A program made the position numbers and the translations under genes. From Campylobacter showae (GTDB lineage: Bacteria > Campylobacterota > Campylobacteria > Campylobacterales > Campylobacteraceae): 64,000 nt of DNA. Location: positions 1,798,001-1,862,000 of the forward strand of contig NZ_UWOK01000001.1 in the NCBI RefSeq assembly GCF_900573985.1, read 5' to 3'. The first letter of the stretch is position 1. Each line of letters opens with the position of its first letter. Below the pieces are notes generated by a model. It ran no database searches. It had not been told where the DNA came from and was given only the letters and a program-made list of their open reading frames with translations. This document shows, piece by piece, positions 34,414-43,346 of the stretch.

Positions 34414-34953
34414 TTAAAAATCGCTTTTAGTCTCGTCGTCTAAAATTTTAAGCAGGCTAGGCAACCTAAACTCGCCGCTCATTCCCTTTGCGAGCCGCGC
34501 CGCTTCGTCCACATCCATGCCGACCGCGCTAACAAAAAGCGGCCTCTTGCTCTTGCCTCTGCAAATTTCTCTTACGAGCTTACAGCTACCTTTAAAAGGC
34601 GATTTGGCTACGCCCACGATCTGCACTCTGCGCTCCAAGCGCTCGTATAAATGCCCGCCCAGACCGTATCTGCCCTCGTCGTCAAGATAAACGAAACCGT
34701 CGATCACGATGAGCGAGATATCCCACACATCCAAATCCTGCAAAAGCGAGACGATGCACGGAAGCTCCCTTTTATAAAAGCTTCCGCTCTCATAGGGCGC
34801 TACGCCGTCTACTATTTTTGATATGATTTCAAGCGGCTTTTCGTCGCTAAAGTTTTCAAACAAAACCCCTACGACTTTAGCCTTGCTTCCCACATAATAC
34901 GCATCTACGGCAAGTTTCACCGCTATCCTTTTTTGTTTAAATTTGAGCCGCAT
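34414..34953 (-). CDS. Endonuclease V-like protein
   Basis: A 179-residue protein matching the endonuclease V fold (cleaves DNA or RNA one base 3' of inosine). The acids are placed as in EndoV: D17 (AVDAYYVG), E63 (FYKRELP) and D85 (VIDGFVYL), followed by GLGGHLYE and IVGVAKSPFKG, all counterparts of conserved EndoV blocks. It is shorter than E. coli Nfi (about 220) and divergent, with VIDGF for VDGHG. Activity is plausible but not certain. Stands between two lipoprotein/NfeD units on the minus strand. Confidence 0.72.
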   Translation of the reverse strand: MRLKFKQKRIAVKLAVDAYYVGSKAKVVGVLFENFSDEKPLEIISKIVDGVAPYESGSFYKRELPCIVSLLQDLDVWDISLIVIDGFVYLDDEGRYGLGGHLYERLERRVQIVGVAKSPFKGSCKLVREICRGKSKRPLFVSAVGMDVDEAARLAKGMSGEFRLPSLLKILDDETKSDF

Positions 34954-35001
34954 AAAAAGGCGACTTAGATTAAAGCATTAAGCCGCCTCAAAAGCTCAAA
35001 T

Positions 35002-35400
35002 TTAATCTCGCTCCAAAACGACTTTATTTCCCTTCGTGCCGCGCACGCGTACCTTCGAGCCCTCGGCTAAATCACCGTCGTAGCGCCACAAAGTGCCCTT
35101 AAAATAAACCATACCCTCTCTGATTTCGCCCTCGCCGCTCTCGTTTAAAAAGTCGTCTTTGACTTCACTTTCGTGTTGGTTAAATTTGGCCTTTAAAGGC
35201 TTTCTGAGCGCAAAAAGCAGGACTAGAGAGACGATAGCGATGAGTAAAATTTGATACTCCCAAGCGATATCGACGAAAAATCCCAGCACCCCGACCGCTA
35301 AAAATCCAAGCCCGAAAAATAGCACGAAAAAGCTACCGAGCATAAACTCGAGCATGACTAATCCGACGCCAGCGGCTAGCATCAAATATGCGGGTATCAT
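35002..35400 (-). CDS. NfeD-like membrane protein
   Basis: A 132-residue protein with two or three membrane helices (about residues 5-70) and a C-terminal OB-type domain (MVYFKGTLWRYDGDLAEGSKVRVRG). NfeD proteins pair with SPFH/stomatin proteins in membrane quality control. It overlaps the SPFH gene by four bases, the classic arrangement. Confidence 0.9.
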   Translation of the reverse strand: MIPAYLMLAAGVGLVMLEFMLGSFFVLFFGLGFLAVGVLGFFVDIAWEYQILLIAIVSLVLLFALRKPLKAKFNQHESEVKDDFLNESGEGEIREGMVYFKGTLWRYDGDLAEGSKVRVRGTKGNKVVLERD

Positions 35401-36317
35401 TTCGCCGCCCTAGTGCCTAAAAAGTCCTTTAAGACGCTTAAAGAGCCGATGAGCTCGGTTGCTTCGTAAGGGACTAAAATTTTATCTTTCGAGCCGTTTT
35501 TGGCTAGCTCGTTAAAGGCTCCAACGCGGTCGCGCGCGAGCAGGAACTCGGCAGCCTTGGCGTTTTGCGCCATGCTTTCGTTTATCATGTCCATCGCCTC
35601 TTTTTGGGCCGTCGCTAGCGCGATTTGCTCGTATTTTTTCGCATCGGCCATACGCTCGATGGCTTCGGCTTGCAATACTTTTTCTTGTTTTAGCGCCTCG
35701 GCGTTGCGAATGAGCGCCTCTTTTTCAGCCTGCGCTTTTAGCTCGATCGCGCGTTTTTCGCGCTCGGCTTTCATTTGCAGATTCATCGCCTCTTCGATGC
35801 CGTGCGGCACGGAGATCTCCGAGATCTCGACGCGCATGATCTTTACGCCCCAGTTATCGGCGGCGTCTCCGAGCGCTCTTTGTAGCGCGGAGTTTAGGCG
35901 GTCGCGCGAGCTAAGAGTATCGTCGAGATTCATCGCGCCGATCTCGCCCCTTAGCGTCGTCATGGCTAAATTTGCGATCGCGCGCTTGTAGCTATCGACG
36001 TTATACAGAGCCATTTTGCCGTCCACGACCTTTAAAAACACGATGCCGTCGACGCTTATGTTTACGTTATCTTTGGTGATGACTTGCTGTTTCGTGATAT
36101 CTACTAGCTGCTCTCTAACGGTGATTACGGCGCGGATCTGATCGACAAAAGGGATGATGATGTGAAATCCGCCGTCAAGCACCTTGTGAAATTTACCCAA
36201 ACGCTCGACGATGTAGATATCAGACTGCGAGATGATCTTAATGCCGGCTTTTAAAAACAAGACCGCAAAGGCCAGCACGACCACGGCAAATACGATAAAC
36301 GGGATGCTCTCTTCCAT
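35397..36317 (-). CDS. SPFH/stomatin-family membrane protein (QmcA-like)
   Basis: A 306-residue protein with one N-terminal membrane helix (residues 7-28), the SPFH domain (IVERLGKFHKVLDGGFHIIIPF, REQLVDITKQQVITKDNVNISVDG) and a coiled coil rich in Ala and Glu (residues 175-250). Members form large ring or cage assemblies in the inner membrane and scaffold proteases. Partner NfeD follows directly. Confidence 0.93.
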   Translation of the reverse strand: MEESIPFIVFAVVVLAFAVLFLKAGIKIISQSDIYIVERLGKFHKVLDGGFHIIIPFVDQIRAVITVREQLVDITKQQVITKDNVNISVDGIVFLKVVDGKMALYNVDSYKRAIANLAMTTLRGEIGAMNLDDTLSSRDRLNSALQRALGDAADNWGVKIMRVEISEISVPHGIEEAMNLQMKAEREKRAIELKAQAEKEALIRNAEALKQEKVLQAEAIERMADAKKYEQIALATAQKEAMDMINESMAQNAKAAEFLLARDRVGAFNELAKNGSKDKILVPYEATELIGSLSVLKDFLGTRAAK

Positions 36318-36394
36318 GACTACTCCTTAAAATATTTTTCATCATTTTAGCCGCTTTTTGCTAAAAAATCGCCATTTTAGCGGAAAATTTTTAG

Positions 36395-36400
36395 TATAAT
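36395..36400 (+). promoter_or_regulatory. Sigma70 -10 box of the NlpE-like gene
   Basis: TATAAT in AGTATAATTAGCC, 24 bases before the ATG at 36425, with an AAGGA ribosome site at 36414-36418. Confidence 0.65.
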
Positions 36401-36424
36401 TAGCCAAAATTTTAAGGATAAATC

Positions 36425-36877
36425 ATGAAAAATATTTTATTTTTGGCAGCGGCTGCGATGATATTTGCAGGCTGTGCGGCAAGCGGCGGCGCAAGTGCGG
36501 TAAATAGCAAAAAATGCGGCGGCACTGAGGTTTTTGAAACGTGCGGCGCCGAGGTAGATAAGGAAAATTTGATCGGCGTTTACGAGGCTAAGGTGTTTTG
36601 CGACGGATGTAGCGAAAACTCGAAAAGCACGCTAACGCTCAACGCGGACGGTACGTTTAAAATCGACACCGTTTATCAAAAAAAGATCGCCCAAAGAGAG
36701 CTACAAAATGGCAAATACGAGATAGAGGGCAACACCCTAAGAGTGACAAATCAATACCGCGAAAAGCTAAATTTCGAGATTAACGGCGATACGCTACGCC
36801 AGATCAGCAACCAAAACAGCTTTATCAAAGAAAATTTCGCCCAGGAGCGCATCTACAAAAAGCTAGAAGCCAACTAA
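36425..36877 (+). CDS. NlpE-like copper/envelope-stress lipoprotein
   Basis: A 150-residue lipoprotein: signal peptide with lipobox FAGC (C17) and a single NlpE N-terminal barrel. The core GVYEAKVFCDGCSENSKST matches the NlpE pattern G-Y-G-LPCADC, with the C-x2-C pair, followed by LTLNADGTFKIDTVY. In other bacteria such proteins help copper resistance or sense surface and envelope stress. A MFS gene follows after 39 bases. Confidence 0.85.
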   Translation: MKNILFLAAAAMIFAGCAASGGASAVNSKKCGGTEVFETCGAEVDKENLIGVYEAKVFCDGCSENSKSTLTLNADGTFKIDTVYQKKIAQRELQNGKYEIEGNTLRVTNQYREKLNFEINGDTLRQISNQNSFIKENFAQERIYKKLEAN

Positions 36878-36916
36878 GCGACAAATTTAGCGCCCAAATT
36901 TAACCCAAAACCCAAA

Positions 36917-38119
36917 ATGAATAAATTTATCGACCTATTAAGAACCCAGCCCGTTTTCGCGCGCCTCTCGCTCATACAGCTGATTTGTTATTTCGGCGTT
37001 TGGTTCTCGCACACGGGCATTTTTACGCTACTTATCGAGCTTGACGCGCCCGTTTGGGCTATCACGGCGGCTGCTGCGCTTGCTTTCGTGCCGGGCGTGC
37101 TACTATCGCCTTTTAGCGGTATCGTGGTGGATAAATTTAGCCCCAAACCAATGCTCATAGCGCTCACGGTCGTAGAGATGGTGACTGTTTTTATGCTCGT
37201 TTTTATCGACAAACTCTCCTTGATGTGGCTGCTATTTGTGATAATATTTATCAGAGTCGGGGCCGGCGGAACGTATTTTCAGGTCGAGATGAGCCTTTTC
37301 CCCAAAATTTTAAACAAAGACGACCTAAAAACCGCAAATGAGATCCACTCGCTCATCTGGGCGTTTTCATACACCGCAGGTATGGGTCTGGCGGGCATTT
37401 ATATCCATTTTTTCGGGATAAAAAGCGCCTTTTTACTAGACTGCGCTCTTTATGCAGTAGCCCTTATCGTCCTGCTTAAAACGGATATATCCGTGCGGGC
37501 TAAAAAAGGCGGCGAAAGAGTCCGCGAGATGCTAAAAAACGGCCTAAAATACGTAAAACAAAATCCCCTCATCGCGCACCTCATCATGCTGCACGCGGTT
37601 GTGGGCGTGACCAGCTACGACGCGCTCGTGGCGCTACTAGCGGACTATCCGTACGCTGGCCTGCTCTCGGCATCGCTCATCATAGGCTACATAAACGCTT
37701 GCCGCGCCGTCGCCCTTATCGTCGGCCCGCTCGTGCTTAGCAAATTCGTCTCAAACTCCAACCTAGTTTATATCTACGTCGGTCACGGACTTGGCGTCAT
37801 CGCGTGGAGCGCATTGCAGTTTAACTTTTATATCGGATTTATCGGGATTTTTTGTGCGGGATTTTTCACCTCGACGCTTTGGAGTTACACCTACACGCTC
37901 ATCCAGCAAAAGTGCGATCCCTCATTTTACGGTCGTATCATCGCCTATAACGACATGGTTTATCTAGGCGTCGCGGCGGTGATTTCTAGCGGTATAGGGC
38001 TGCTTTTTGAGCTTGGGCTTAGCCTCTCGATAATCACGGCGCTGATAGGGTGTATGTTTTTTGCCGGAGCGATTTACTGGCTTTTCGTGCGTAAAATTTA
38101 CAAAGACGAGCTAGCGTAA
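36917..38119 (+). CDS. Major facilitator transporter (efflux type)
   Basis: A 400-residue inner-membrane protein with about 12 helices. The GIVVDKFSPKPMLIAL loop between helices 2 and 3 is the MFS signature, and DDLKTANEIHSLIWAFSYTAG resembles the MFS_3 group (macrolide or enterobactin exporters). A drug or metabolite exporter role is inferred. No clear ribosome site; start at ATG 36917 fits the family start (KFIDLLRTQPVFARL). Confidence 0.88.
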   Translation: MNKFIDLLRTQPVFARLSLIQLICYFGVWFSHTGIFTLLIELDAPVWAITAAAALAFVPGVLLSPFSGIVVDKFSPKPMLIALTVVEMVTVFMLVFIDKLSLMWLLFVIIFIRVGAGGTYFQVEMSLFPKILNKDDLKTANEIHSLIWAFSYTAGMGLAGIYIHFFGIKSAFLLDCALYAVALIVLLKTDISVRAKKGGERVREMLKNGLKYVKQNPLIAHLIMLHAVVGVTSYDALVALLADYPYAGLLSASLIIGYINACRAVALIVGPLVLSKFVSNSNLVYIYVGHGLGVIAWSALQFNFYIGFIGIFCAGFFTSTLWSYTYTLIQQKCDPSFYGRIIAYNDMVYLGVAAVISSGIGLLFELGLSLSIITALIGCMFFAGAIYWLFVRKIYKDELA

Positions 38120-38255
38120 ATTTGCTCTGCGGTGCGGGTTTAGCAAGCGGCAATTTTAATCAAATTTGACCAAATAAATTTGCTGTCCGCATCAAAAACG
38201 TAGCAGTCTCGGTATGTCAAATTTAATGGCAAATTTGACCTCAAATTTACCCCGC

Positions 38256-39062
38256 TCAGGCTTTAGCATAATAAGTCGTTCCGTTTGAAATATGCTTTTT
38301 ATAAAGCGTCGTAAACGGCACCAGATCGGCGTGTCCGACGTAGAGTCTGCCGTGATCGCTCAAAATTTTATGAAAGCGTTCTACCGTTTTTAGCTTAAAT
38401 TCCTCGTTAAAATAAATCATCATATTTCGCGAGAAAATGATGTCGAATTTGCCTAGCTTAAAGATCGCGTCGTCAAAGATATTTGCCACGCTAAACTCGC
38501 ATCTAGGCAGCATCTCGCGCCTGATTTCGTATTTGCCGTCGCGTTTTGTAAAGTAGATATTTTTTTGATTATCGTTTAGGCGGTGCAATGAACGCTCGTT
38601 ATAAACGCCCTTTTTACAGCTATCGATAGCCTCGGAGTTTATGTCGATACCAACGATACTGACGCGGTTTACGTCGAGTAAATTTGAGTGCGCGAGCATA
38701 CCTAGCGAGTACGCCTCGTCGCCCGTCGAGCACGGCGCGCACAGTATCCGCACGCTATCAAGCTCCTCTCTGGCGTAGTATATCGCGGCTTGTAGCTGCG
38801 GCAACTCTCTGTAAAAATAAGTCTCGTTCGTGGTGATCAAATTCACGATTTCTTGCCTCATAAAGCGGTCTACGACGACTTTTGAGCTTAACGCTTCAAA
38901 GCTTGAAATTCGGTTTGCTTGGCAGAAATTTATTAGGCGCTGCTTTATCATGTCCTTTTTGGACTCTAGGTCCACGCCGCACATATTTTTGATAACTTCG
39001 ACGAATTTATTCAGCCCCGCCGCATCGCTAGGAGCGGGCGTCAAATTTGCATTTTCAAGCAT
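38256..39062 (-). CDS. cheR: Chemotaxis methyltransferase CheR
   Basis: A 268-residue SAM-dependent enzyme that methylates glutamates on chemoreceptors. The N-terminal helical domain (about residues 15-75) is followed by the catalytic domain: NETYFYRE (hinge), ILCAPCSTGDEAYSL (SAM loop, usually SxGEEPYS), VSIVGIDINSEAI and FDIIFSRNMMIYF. It lies downstream of cheB with an eight-base overlap, the same pair as in C. jejuni. Confidence 0.95.
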   Translation of the reverse strand: MLENANLTPAPSDAAGLNKFVEVIKNMCGVDLESKKDMIKQRLINFCQANRISSFEALSSKVVVDRFMRQEIVNLITTNETYFYRELPQLQAAIYYAREELDSVRILCAPCSTGDEAYSLGMLAHSNLLDVNRVSIVGIDINSEAIDSCKKGVYNERSLHRLNDNQKNIYFTKRDGKYEIRREMLPRCEFSVANIFDDAIFKLGKFDIIFSRNMMIYFNEEFKLKTVERFHKILSDHGRLYVGHADLVPFTTLYKKHISNGTTYYAKA

Positions 39063-39618
39063 GTAAAAACCTTTCTAGTTCCGCTCTTATACCGCCGATG
39101 GGTAGCGACCTTAAATTTGCGTTGATTTCTTTCGCGCGTTTTGGCATGCCGTAGACGATCGCACTCTCCTCGTTTTCGGCGACGCATTTAGCACCGGCTT
39201 TGTATAGCTCGTTTAGCCCGCGCGCGCCGTCGTCGCCGATGCCAGTTAGCAGGATCGCCATGACGTCGGCAAACTTACAAGCCTGCACGCCGGAGTGAAA
39301 AAGCACGTCTACGTTGGGGTTGTACGTGGTCTCCTTTGCCGGCGAGCACATGCCGGCCATGAGGGGGCTAGCAGAGATTATCTCCGAGTTTTTTTCGCAG
39401 ATATATATCGCGCTTTTTAGCTGCGTGGGCGCGCCCAGCATCAACACCTCCGCCGCGCACTCCTTGTCAAACTGCGAGATAAAACTAGGGATAAAAGCCA
39501 GGCTCATATGCTGCGCAATAACGACGCTAGCTCCGTTTAGCTCAAGCCCTTTAAAAAGCCTTTTTAAATGTCCCGGACCGCCCGTCGAGGCGCCGACTAA
39601 GACCAGTTTTTGTTTCAA
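39055..39618 (-). CDS. cheB: Receptor methylesterase CheB without receiver domain
   Basis: A 187-residue catalytic domain only. Active-site triad: S11 (GASTGGPGHLKR), H37 (IAQHMSL) and the Asp in LLTGIGDDGARGL. The N-terminal response-regulator domain of typical CheB is absent, as in C. jejuni. Methylesterase activity must then be controlled in some other way. Adjacent to cheR. Confidence 0.95.
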   Translation of the reverse strand: MKQKLVLVGASTGGPGHLKRLFKGLELNGASVVIAQHMSLAFIPSFISQFDKECAAEVLMLGAPTQLKSAIYICEKNSEIISASPLMAGMCSPAKETTYNPNVDVLFHSGVQACKFADVMAILLTGIGDDGARGLNELYKAGAKCVAENEESAIVYGMPKRAKEINANLRSLPIGGIRAELERFLHA

Positions 39619-39888
39619 ATTTATTCCGTTTTTTGAGTTAATTTTATGGCTATTTTATCTTTATTTATATTAAATTTAGCTATAAGGCAAAAATACATAA
39701 AATAATGCAGATAATTTTACGCTAACTAAACGCTACGATAAAATTTGGGTGAGATTTTAGCGCTTGCAACAGCGGCGGAATAGTCGTCAAATTTTACTTC
39801 AAACTCGGTATTTATACCTAAATTTTATGCGTCTTCTTGTATTTATCTTCAAATTTACGGCTTTTTGCTACAAGATTTCCGTCAAATT

Positions 39889-40077
39889 TTACTTTATGAT
39901 TGACGGTTTTATCTTCTTTAGATGAGGCTCTTTTTTATCGTGCGTTACCGCTTTTTCTAGCGCGTGTTTCGGATAGTTTGCGCCTTTTGATGCATTACCG
40001 CTAGCAAAAACTAGAGCAGAAAACAAGATTAACAAGGGCAAAGCTAAAATTAGCATTATCCCGACCGTCTTTTTCAT
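39889..40077 (-). CDS. Small secreted or membrane-anchored peptide (hypothetical)
   Basis: A 62-codon ORF with a signal-peptide-like start (KKTVGIMLILALPLLILFSALVFASG shape) and a basic tail rich in Lys and His. The ribosome site is weak (CGGAAATTTAA). It may be a true small protein, but no family is recognised. Confidence 0.4.
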   Translation of the reverse strand: MKKTVGIMLILALPLLILFSALVFASGNASKGANYPKHALEKAVTHDKKEPHLKKIKPSIIK

Positions 40078-40149
40078 TTAAATTTCCGTTTGCATTCAAA
40101 TTTACGCTTGAAAGTAGCCTAATCTCGCCTAGATTTTACGACAAGCGCC

Positions 40150-40419
40150 CTATTTTTTATTCGTCATTTGATACAAAAAGCTAAAGATTTCCGCGACCGC
40201 TTTATAGAGATTTGGCGGGACTTCCTCATTTAGATCGACCTTGCTTAGAACCTCGACCAGATCGGCGTCCTCTTTGATCGGTATGTCGTGAGATTTGGCT
40301 AGATTTATGATGTTTTTCGCCACTTCGCCAGAGCCCGTTGCCAGCACTTTTGGGGCATTATCTTTTTGGCGGTTGTAGCCAAGAGCCACGGCTTTTTTAG
40401 TTTTTTGCACTTTTGCCAA
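40150..40419 (-). CDS. flhX: FlhB C-terminal domain homologue (FlhX)
   Basis: An 89-residue protein equal to the cytoplasmic part of FlhB just after the autocleaved NPTH site: KKAVALGYNRQKDNAPKVLATG and EEVPPNLYKAVAEIFSFLY. FlhX-type proteins in H. pylori and C. jejuni can stand in for the C-terminal part of FlhB in flagellar export and the rod/hook-to-filament switch. Starts two bases after the FliK-like gene, so the two are coupled. Confidence 0.88.
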   Translation of the reverse strand: MAKVQKTKKAVALGYNRQKDNAPKVLATGSGEVAKNIINLAKSHDIPIKEDADLVEVLSKVDLNEEVPPNLYKAVAEIFSFLYQMTNKK

Positions 40420-40421
40420 AT

Positions 40422-42119
40422 TTACGCCTTTTTATCAAATCCCATATCAAGCTTATCCAGACCGCCGTAAACGCCGCTAAGACGCAGTTTAGGCATAGTT
40501 TTTAGGCTAAAATTCGACACTATCAGCCCCTGCTCGCCGATAGCCCTTTTTAGCTCCTTTGCGCCGCTTAAAATTAGCTCCTTAAACTCCTCTTTTTGCG
40601 TCGCAATCGCAAGGTCGATGTATTTGTTTTCGCTAAGCGCCACCATGATATTAATTTGTCCGAAATTTTGAAAATTTAGATCGATTTGCGCGTAGTGTTT
40701 TTGCTTTTTGCCCTGCTTAAATCTGATATTTCCGCCCTCTACGCCCTCCCAGACGTAGGGCAGATAGGTCTGCACTCCGCCAGCGACTGCGGAGGCTAGC
40801 TGGTGCATCTCGATTTGAGCGAGCAGCTTTGAGGCGGCGTCTTTTACGGGGCTAGCGTCCGGAGACTTTGACTGCATGTTTAAAAGAGCGCTTTTTACGT
40901 CGTTTTGCAGCACCTTTGCCGTCTCTTCGGCGCTTTTTGGCGTCACGGCGCCAAGCTCGCCGCGAGCGATATTTTGCTGTTTGATTAGCTTGCCGACTTC
41001 ATCTAGGCTATTTTTTGCTTCAAAGCCAGCTTTATCGGCGATTTGCAGGGCGAAATTTAGCTTTCTAGCCGCATTTTGCAGCTTGTCTTGCAGCGTCGCA
41101 CCCTCGCTTCCTTCCGCGCCTTCTCGGACGATTTTTTGCGCGAAATCGTTAAATTTATCCTGCGAAGCCGCAAGCGCGCTAAGCTCGTCCGTTAGCTCTT
41201 TTATAGCGCTTTTTAGCTCGGCGAAATTTAAAGTAAAGCCCCTGTTTTGACTTAGCTTTTCGCTGTTTAAATTTTGCATTTTTTCGCCCGCGTTTGCCAG
41301 CAGCTGAGAGATTTTATTTAGCTCGGCGTTTAGCGTTTTTTCGTTTAAGCTTAGCCCGCTGCCGCTCATGGCGTTTGCTTGCTTGTCCATAAATTTAGCC
41401 GCGTTTTCGAGCTTATCAGCGATCTCGAAAAGCTGCTTAAAAGGCGAGCCGGCTAGCGTATCTTTGGCCGCGGTTTTAGCGTTTTGTAAAATTTGATCAA
41501 GCCTCGTAAAGCTCTCGTTCGTGCTTAGGCTATCATCCTTAGCCAAGGCTGAAATTTGCTCCAAAAGCTGCTGATTTGAGAGATTTTTTATATCGCCGAA
41601 GAGCTTATTTATCGCGCTGGGTAGGTTAAATTTGCCGTTTAGCGCGTCCTTTAAATTTGCCTCCAACATGATGCCCGAGTTTTTTATCTGCTCGTTTAGC
41701 GGCGCGTTTTTTAGATCGGCGACGGGTTTTAAAAACTCCTTTAGTTTAAGCGCAAATTCCTTTAGATCGGGCTCATTTTCGGCAAGTGCGACGAGGCCTT
41801 TCATATCTTTTGCGAGATTTGGCGAGAGTTGCAGATTTTTTGCTTGAACGGCTAGCTCTTTGGCCTGCGTAGGGCTTGATTTTAGCTCGTCTAAAAGCTT
41901 ATTTACGAGCTTATCTAGATCCTTTACGGCGTTATCCGCGGCCTCGGAGCCTAAATTTTGCGAGGGTGCGGGCTGATTTTTAAAAAGATTTTTGGTTTCG
42001 CCCGCCTGCCCAGCCTGTCCGGCGTTTGCGCCGCCTACGCCGCCTGTTTTGGGTAGCGCGCCGCCGATGGCGGCTTGGGTCGCGATTTGCGAACTTACTG
42101 AGTTATTTACTGATTCCAT
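40422..42119 (-). CDS. FliK-like flagellar protein with long helical region
   Basis: A 565-residue Ala/Lys/Leu-rich protein. The N-terminal part is low-complexity (SQIATQAAIGGALPKTGG); residues 60-440 are predicted helical. The C-terminal block VEGGNIRFKQGKKQKHYAQ..., LNFQNFGQINIMVAL and IVSNFSLKTMP recalls the hook-length control (FliK C-terminal) fold. Paired with flhX, as in C. jejuni. Could be a second FliK-like export factor. Family link is from C-terminal pattern only. Confidence 0.6.
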   Translation of the reverse strand: MESVNNSVSSQIATQAAIGGALPKTGGVGGANAGQAGQAGETKNLFKNQPAPSQNLGSEAADNAVKDLDKLVNKLLDELKSSPTQAKELAVQAKNLQLSPNLAKDMKGLVALAENEPDLKEFALKLKEFLKPVADLKNAPLNEQIKNSGIMLEANLKDALNGKFNLPSAINKLFGDIKNLSNQQLLEQISALAKDDSLSTNESFTRLDQILQNAKTAAKDTLAGSPFKQLFEIADKLENAAKFMDKQANAMSGSGLSLNEKTLNAELNKISQLLANAGEKMQNLNSEKLSQNRGFTLNFAELKSAIKELTDELSALAASQDKFNDFAQKIVREGAEGSEGATLQDKLQNAARKLNFALQIADKAGFEAKNSLDEVGKLIKQQNIARGELGAVTPKSAEETAKVLQNDVKSALLNMQSKSPDASPVKDAASKLLAQIEMHQLASAVAGGVQTYLPYVWEGVEGGNIRFKQGKKQKHYAQIDLNFQNFGQINIMVALSENKYIDLAIATQKEEFKELILSGAKELKRAIGEQGLIVSNFSLKTMPKLRLSGVYGGLDKLDMGFDKKA

Positions 42120-42149
42120 ACGGCTATATCGTCAAATTTGAGATTTTCA

Positions 42150-43346
42150 TTAGCTATTGGCCATCGTGCCGGGGCTATGCTCAAAGCCTCGCCTGCTTTC
42201 AAGCGGAACGGTCTTTTGCGTGAGGCAAAACGCGATGAGAAACGCAAGCAGCGCTGCATAAACCCACATAAAGCCGTCAAAGCCTAAAATTTTCATACTA
42301 GCGCCCATTATCACGGACGAAAGAAGCGAGCCGAAAGAGTAGCTAAAAAGCACGGCGCGCCCTACTTCGATGCCTTGATTTTTATGTTTTAAAACGTCGT
42401 TGGCGCGAGCAAGCGATAACGCATAGAGGCAAAAAGCGCCAGAACCCAAAAAAAACGACAAAACGTACTGCGCGTAGATAGAGGGCTTAAGCGCCAAAAA
42501 ACAAATAGCCGCAAATAGCGACACGCCCGCGCAGCACATTATCGCAGGACGGCGGCCGAATTTATCCGAAAAACCGCCGATGAGAGAGTGGGCGATAAAG
42601 CCGCCCGCCATCGCGACGGTCATAAAAAACGAAACCTCCCTCGCGCCGTATCCTTGCAGCAGGATATAAACGCTAGCCATCGCAAAAAAGCCGTTTATGA
42701 GGATGCCCGCTACGATGCTGGTAATGAGCGCCAAAGGCACGAGCGCAAAGACCTTCGGGATCGAGACGCTCTTTTTTTCGGGGATCGGCGGCTCTTTGAT
42801 GCGGATTAAATTTAAAGGAATACTCAAAAACAAAATAAACGCCGCGCTAAGCAAAAGCACGTGAGAAGTGGATAAATTTAGCGATAGCACGAGGATACCC
42901 AGCCCAAAACATACGTAAAACGTGATCTCGTAAAATGCCAGTACTCGAGAGCGCACTTCGTTTCTAGCGCGCGCGTTGAGCCAGCTTTCGATTATCATCA
43001 AGATCGAGTAGTAGCAAAATCCCAAACACCCGCGCAAAAACGCCCAAAAGTAGAGATTTTGGCTAAGGTCGTGAAACATCGCCGCGATACCAAAAAGCGA
43101 CGCAAATATCCCAAAGCTCCTGATGTGGCCGACTTTTGAGACGATTTTGTGCGAAAATATCGTAGCTATCATAGCTCCAACGAAAAATACCGCGATGACA
43201 AATCCCGTTTCTAGCTCGTCCGCGCCCATTTTTTTTAGCTCGACGCCCGCAGAGCTGATGATGAGGCCGTTTCCCACAAACAAAAACGCCATCCCCACAA
43301 ATAGTGCAAACATCGATCTGATCGTTATTATCGAGCTATTTCTCAT
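42150..43346 (-). CDS. Major facilitator transporter
   Basis: A 398-residue protein with 12 likely helices. The intracellular loop GGFSDKFGRRPAIMC is the classic MFS A-motif. Start RNSSIITIRSMFALFVGMAF resembles YcaD-like sugar or drug MFS proteins. It lies between the FliK-like gene and a membrane protein, the same string as in C. jejuni. Substrate unknown. Confidence 0.9.
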   Translation of the reverse strand: MRNSSIITIRSMFALFVGMAFLFVGNGLIISSAGVELKKMGADELETGFVIAVFFVGAMIATIFSHKIVSKVGHIRSFGIFASLFGIAAMFHDLSQNLYFWAFLRGCLGFCYYSILMIIESWLNARARNEVRSRVLAFYEITFYVCFGLGILVLSLNLSTSHVLLLSAAFILFLSIPLNLIRIKEPPIPEKKSVSIPKVFALVPLALITSIVAGILINGFFAMASVYILLQGYGAREVSFFMTVAMAGGFIAHSLIGGFSDKFGRRPAIMCCAGVSLFAAICFLALKPSIYAQYVLSFFLGSGAFCLYALSLARANDVLKHKNQGIEVGRAVLFSYSFGSLLSSVIMGASMKILGFDGFMWVYAALLAFLIAFCLTQKTVPLESRRGFEHSPGTMANS

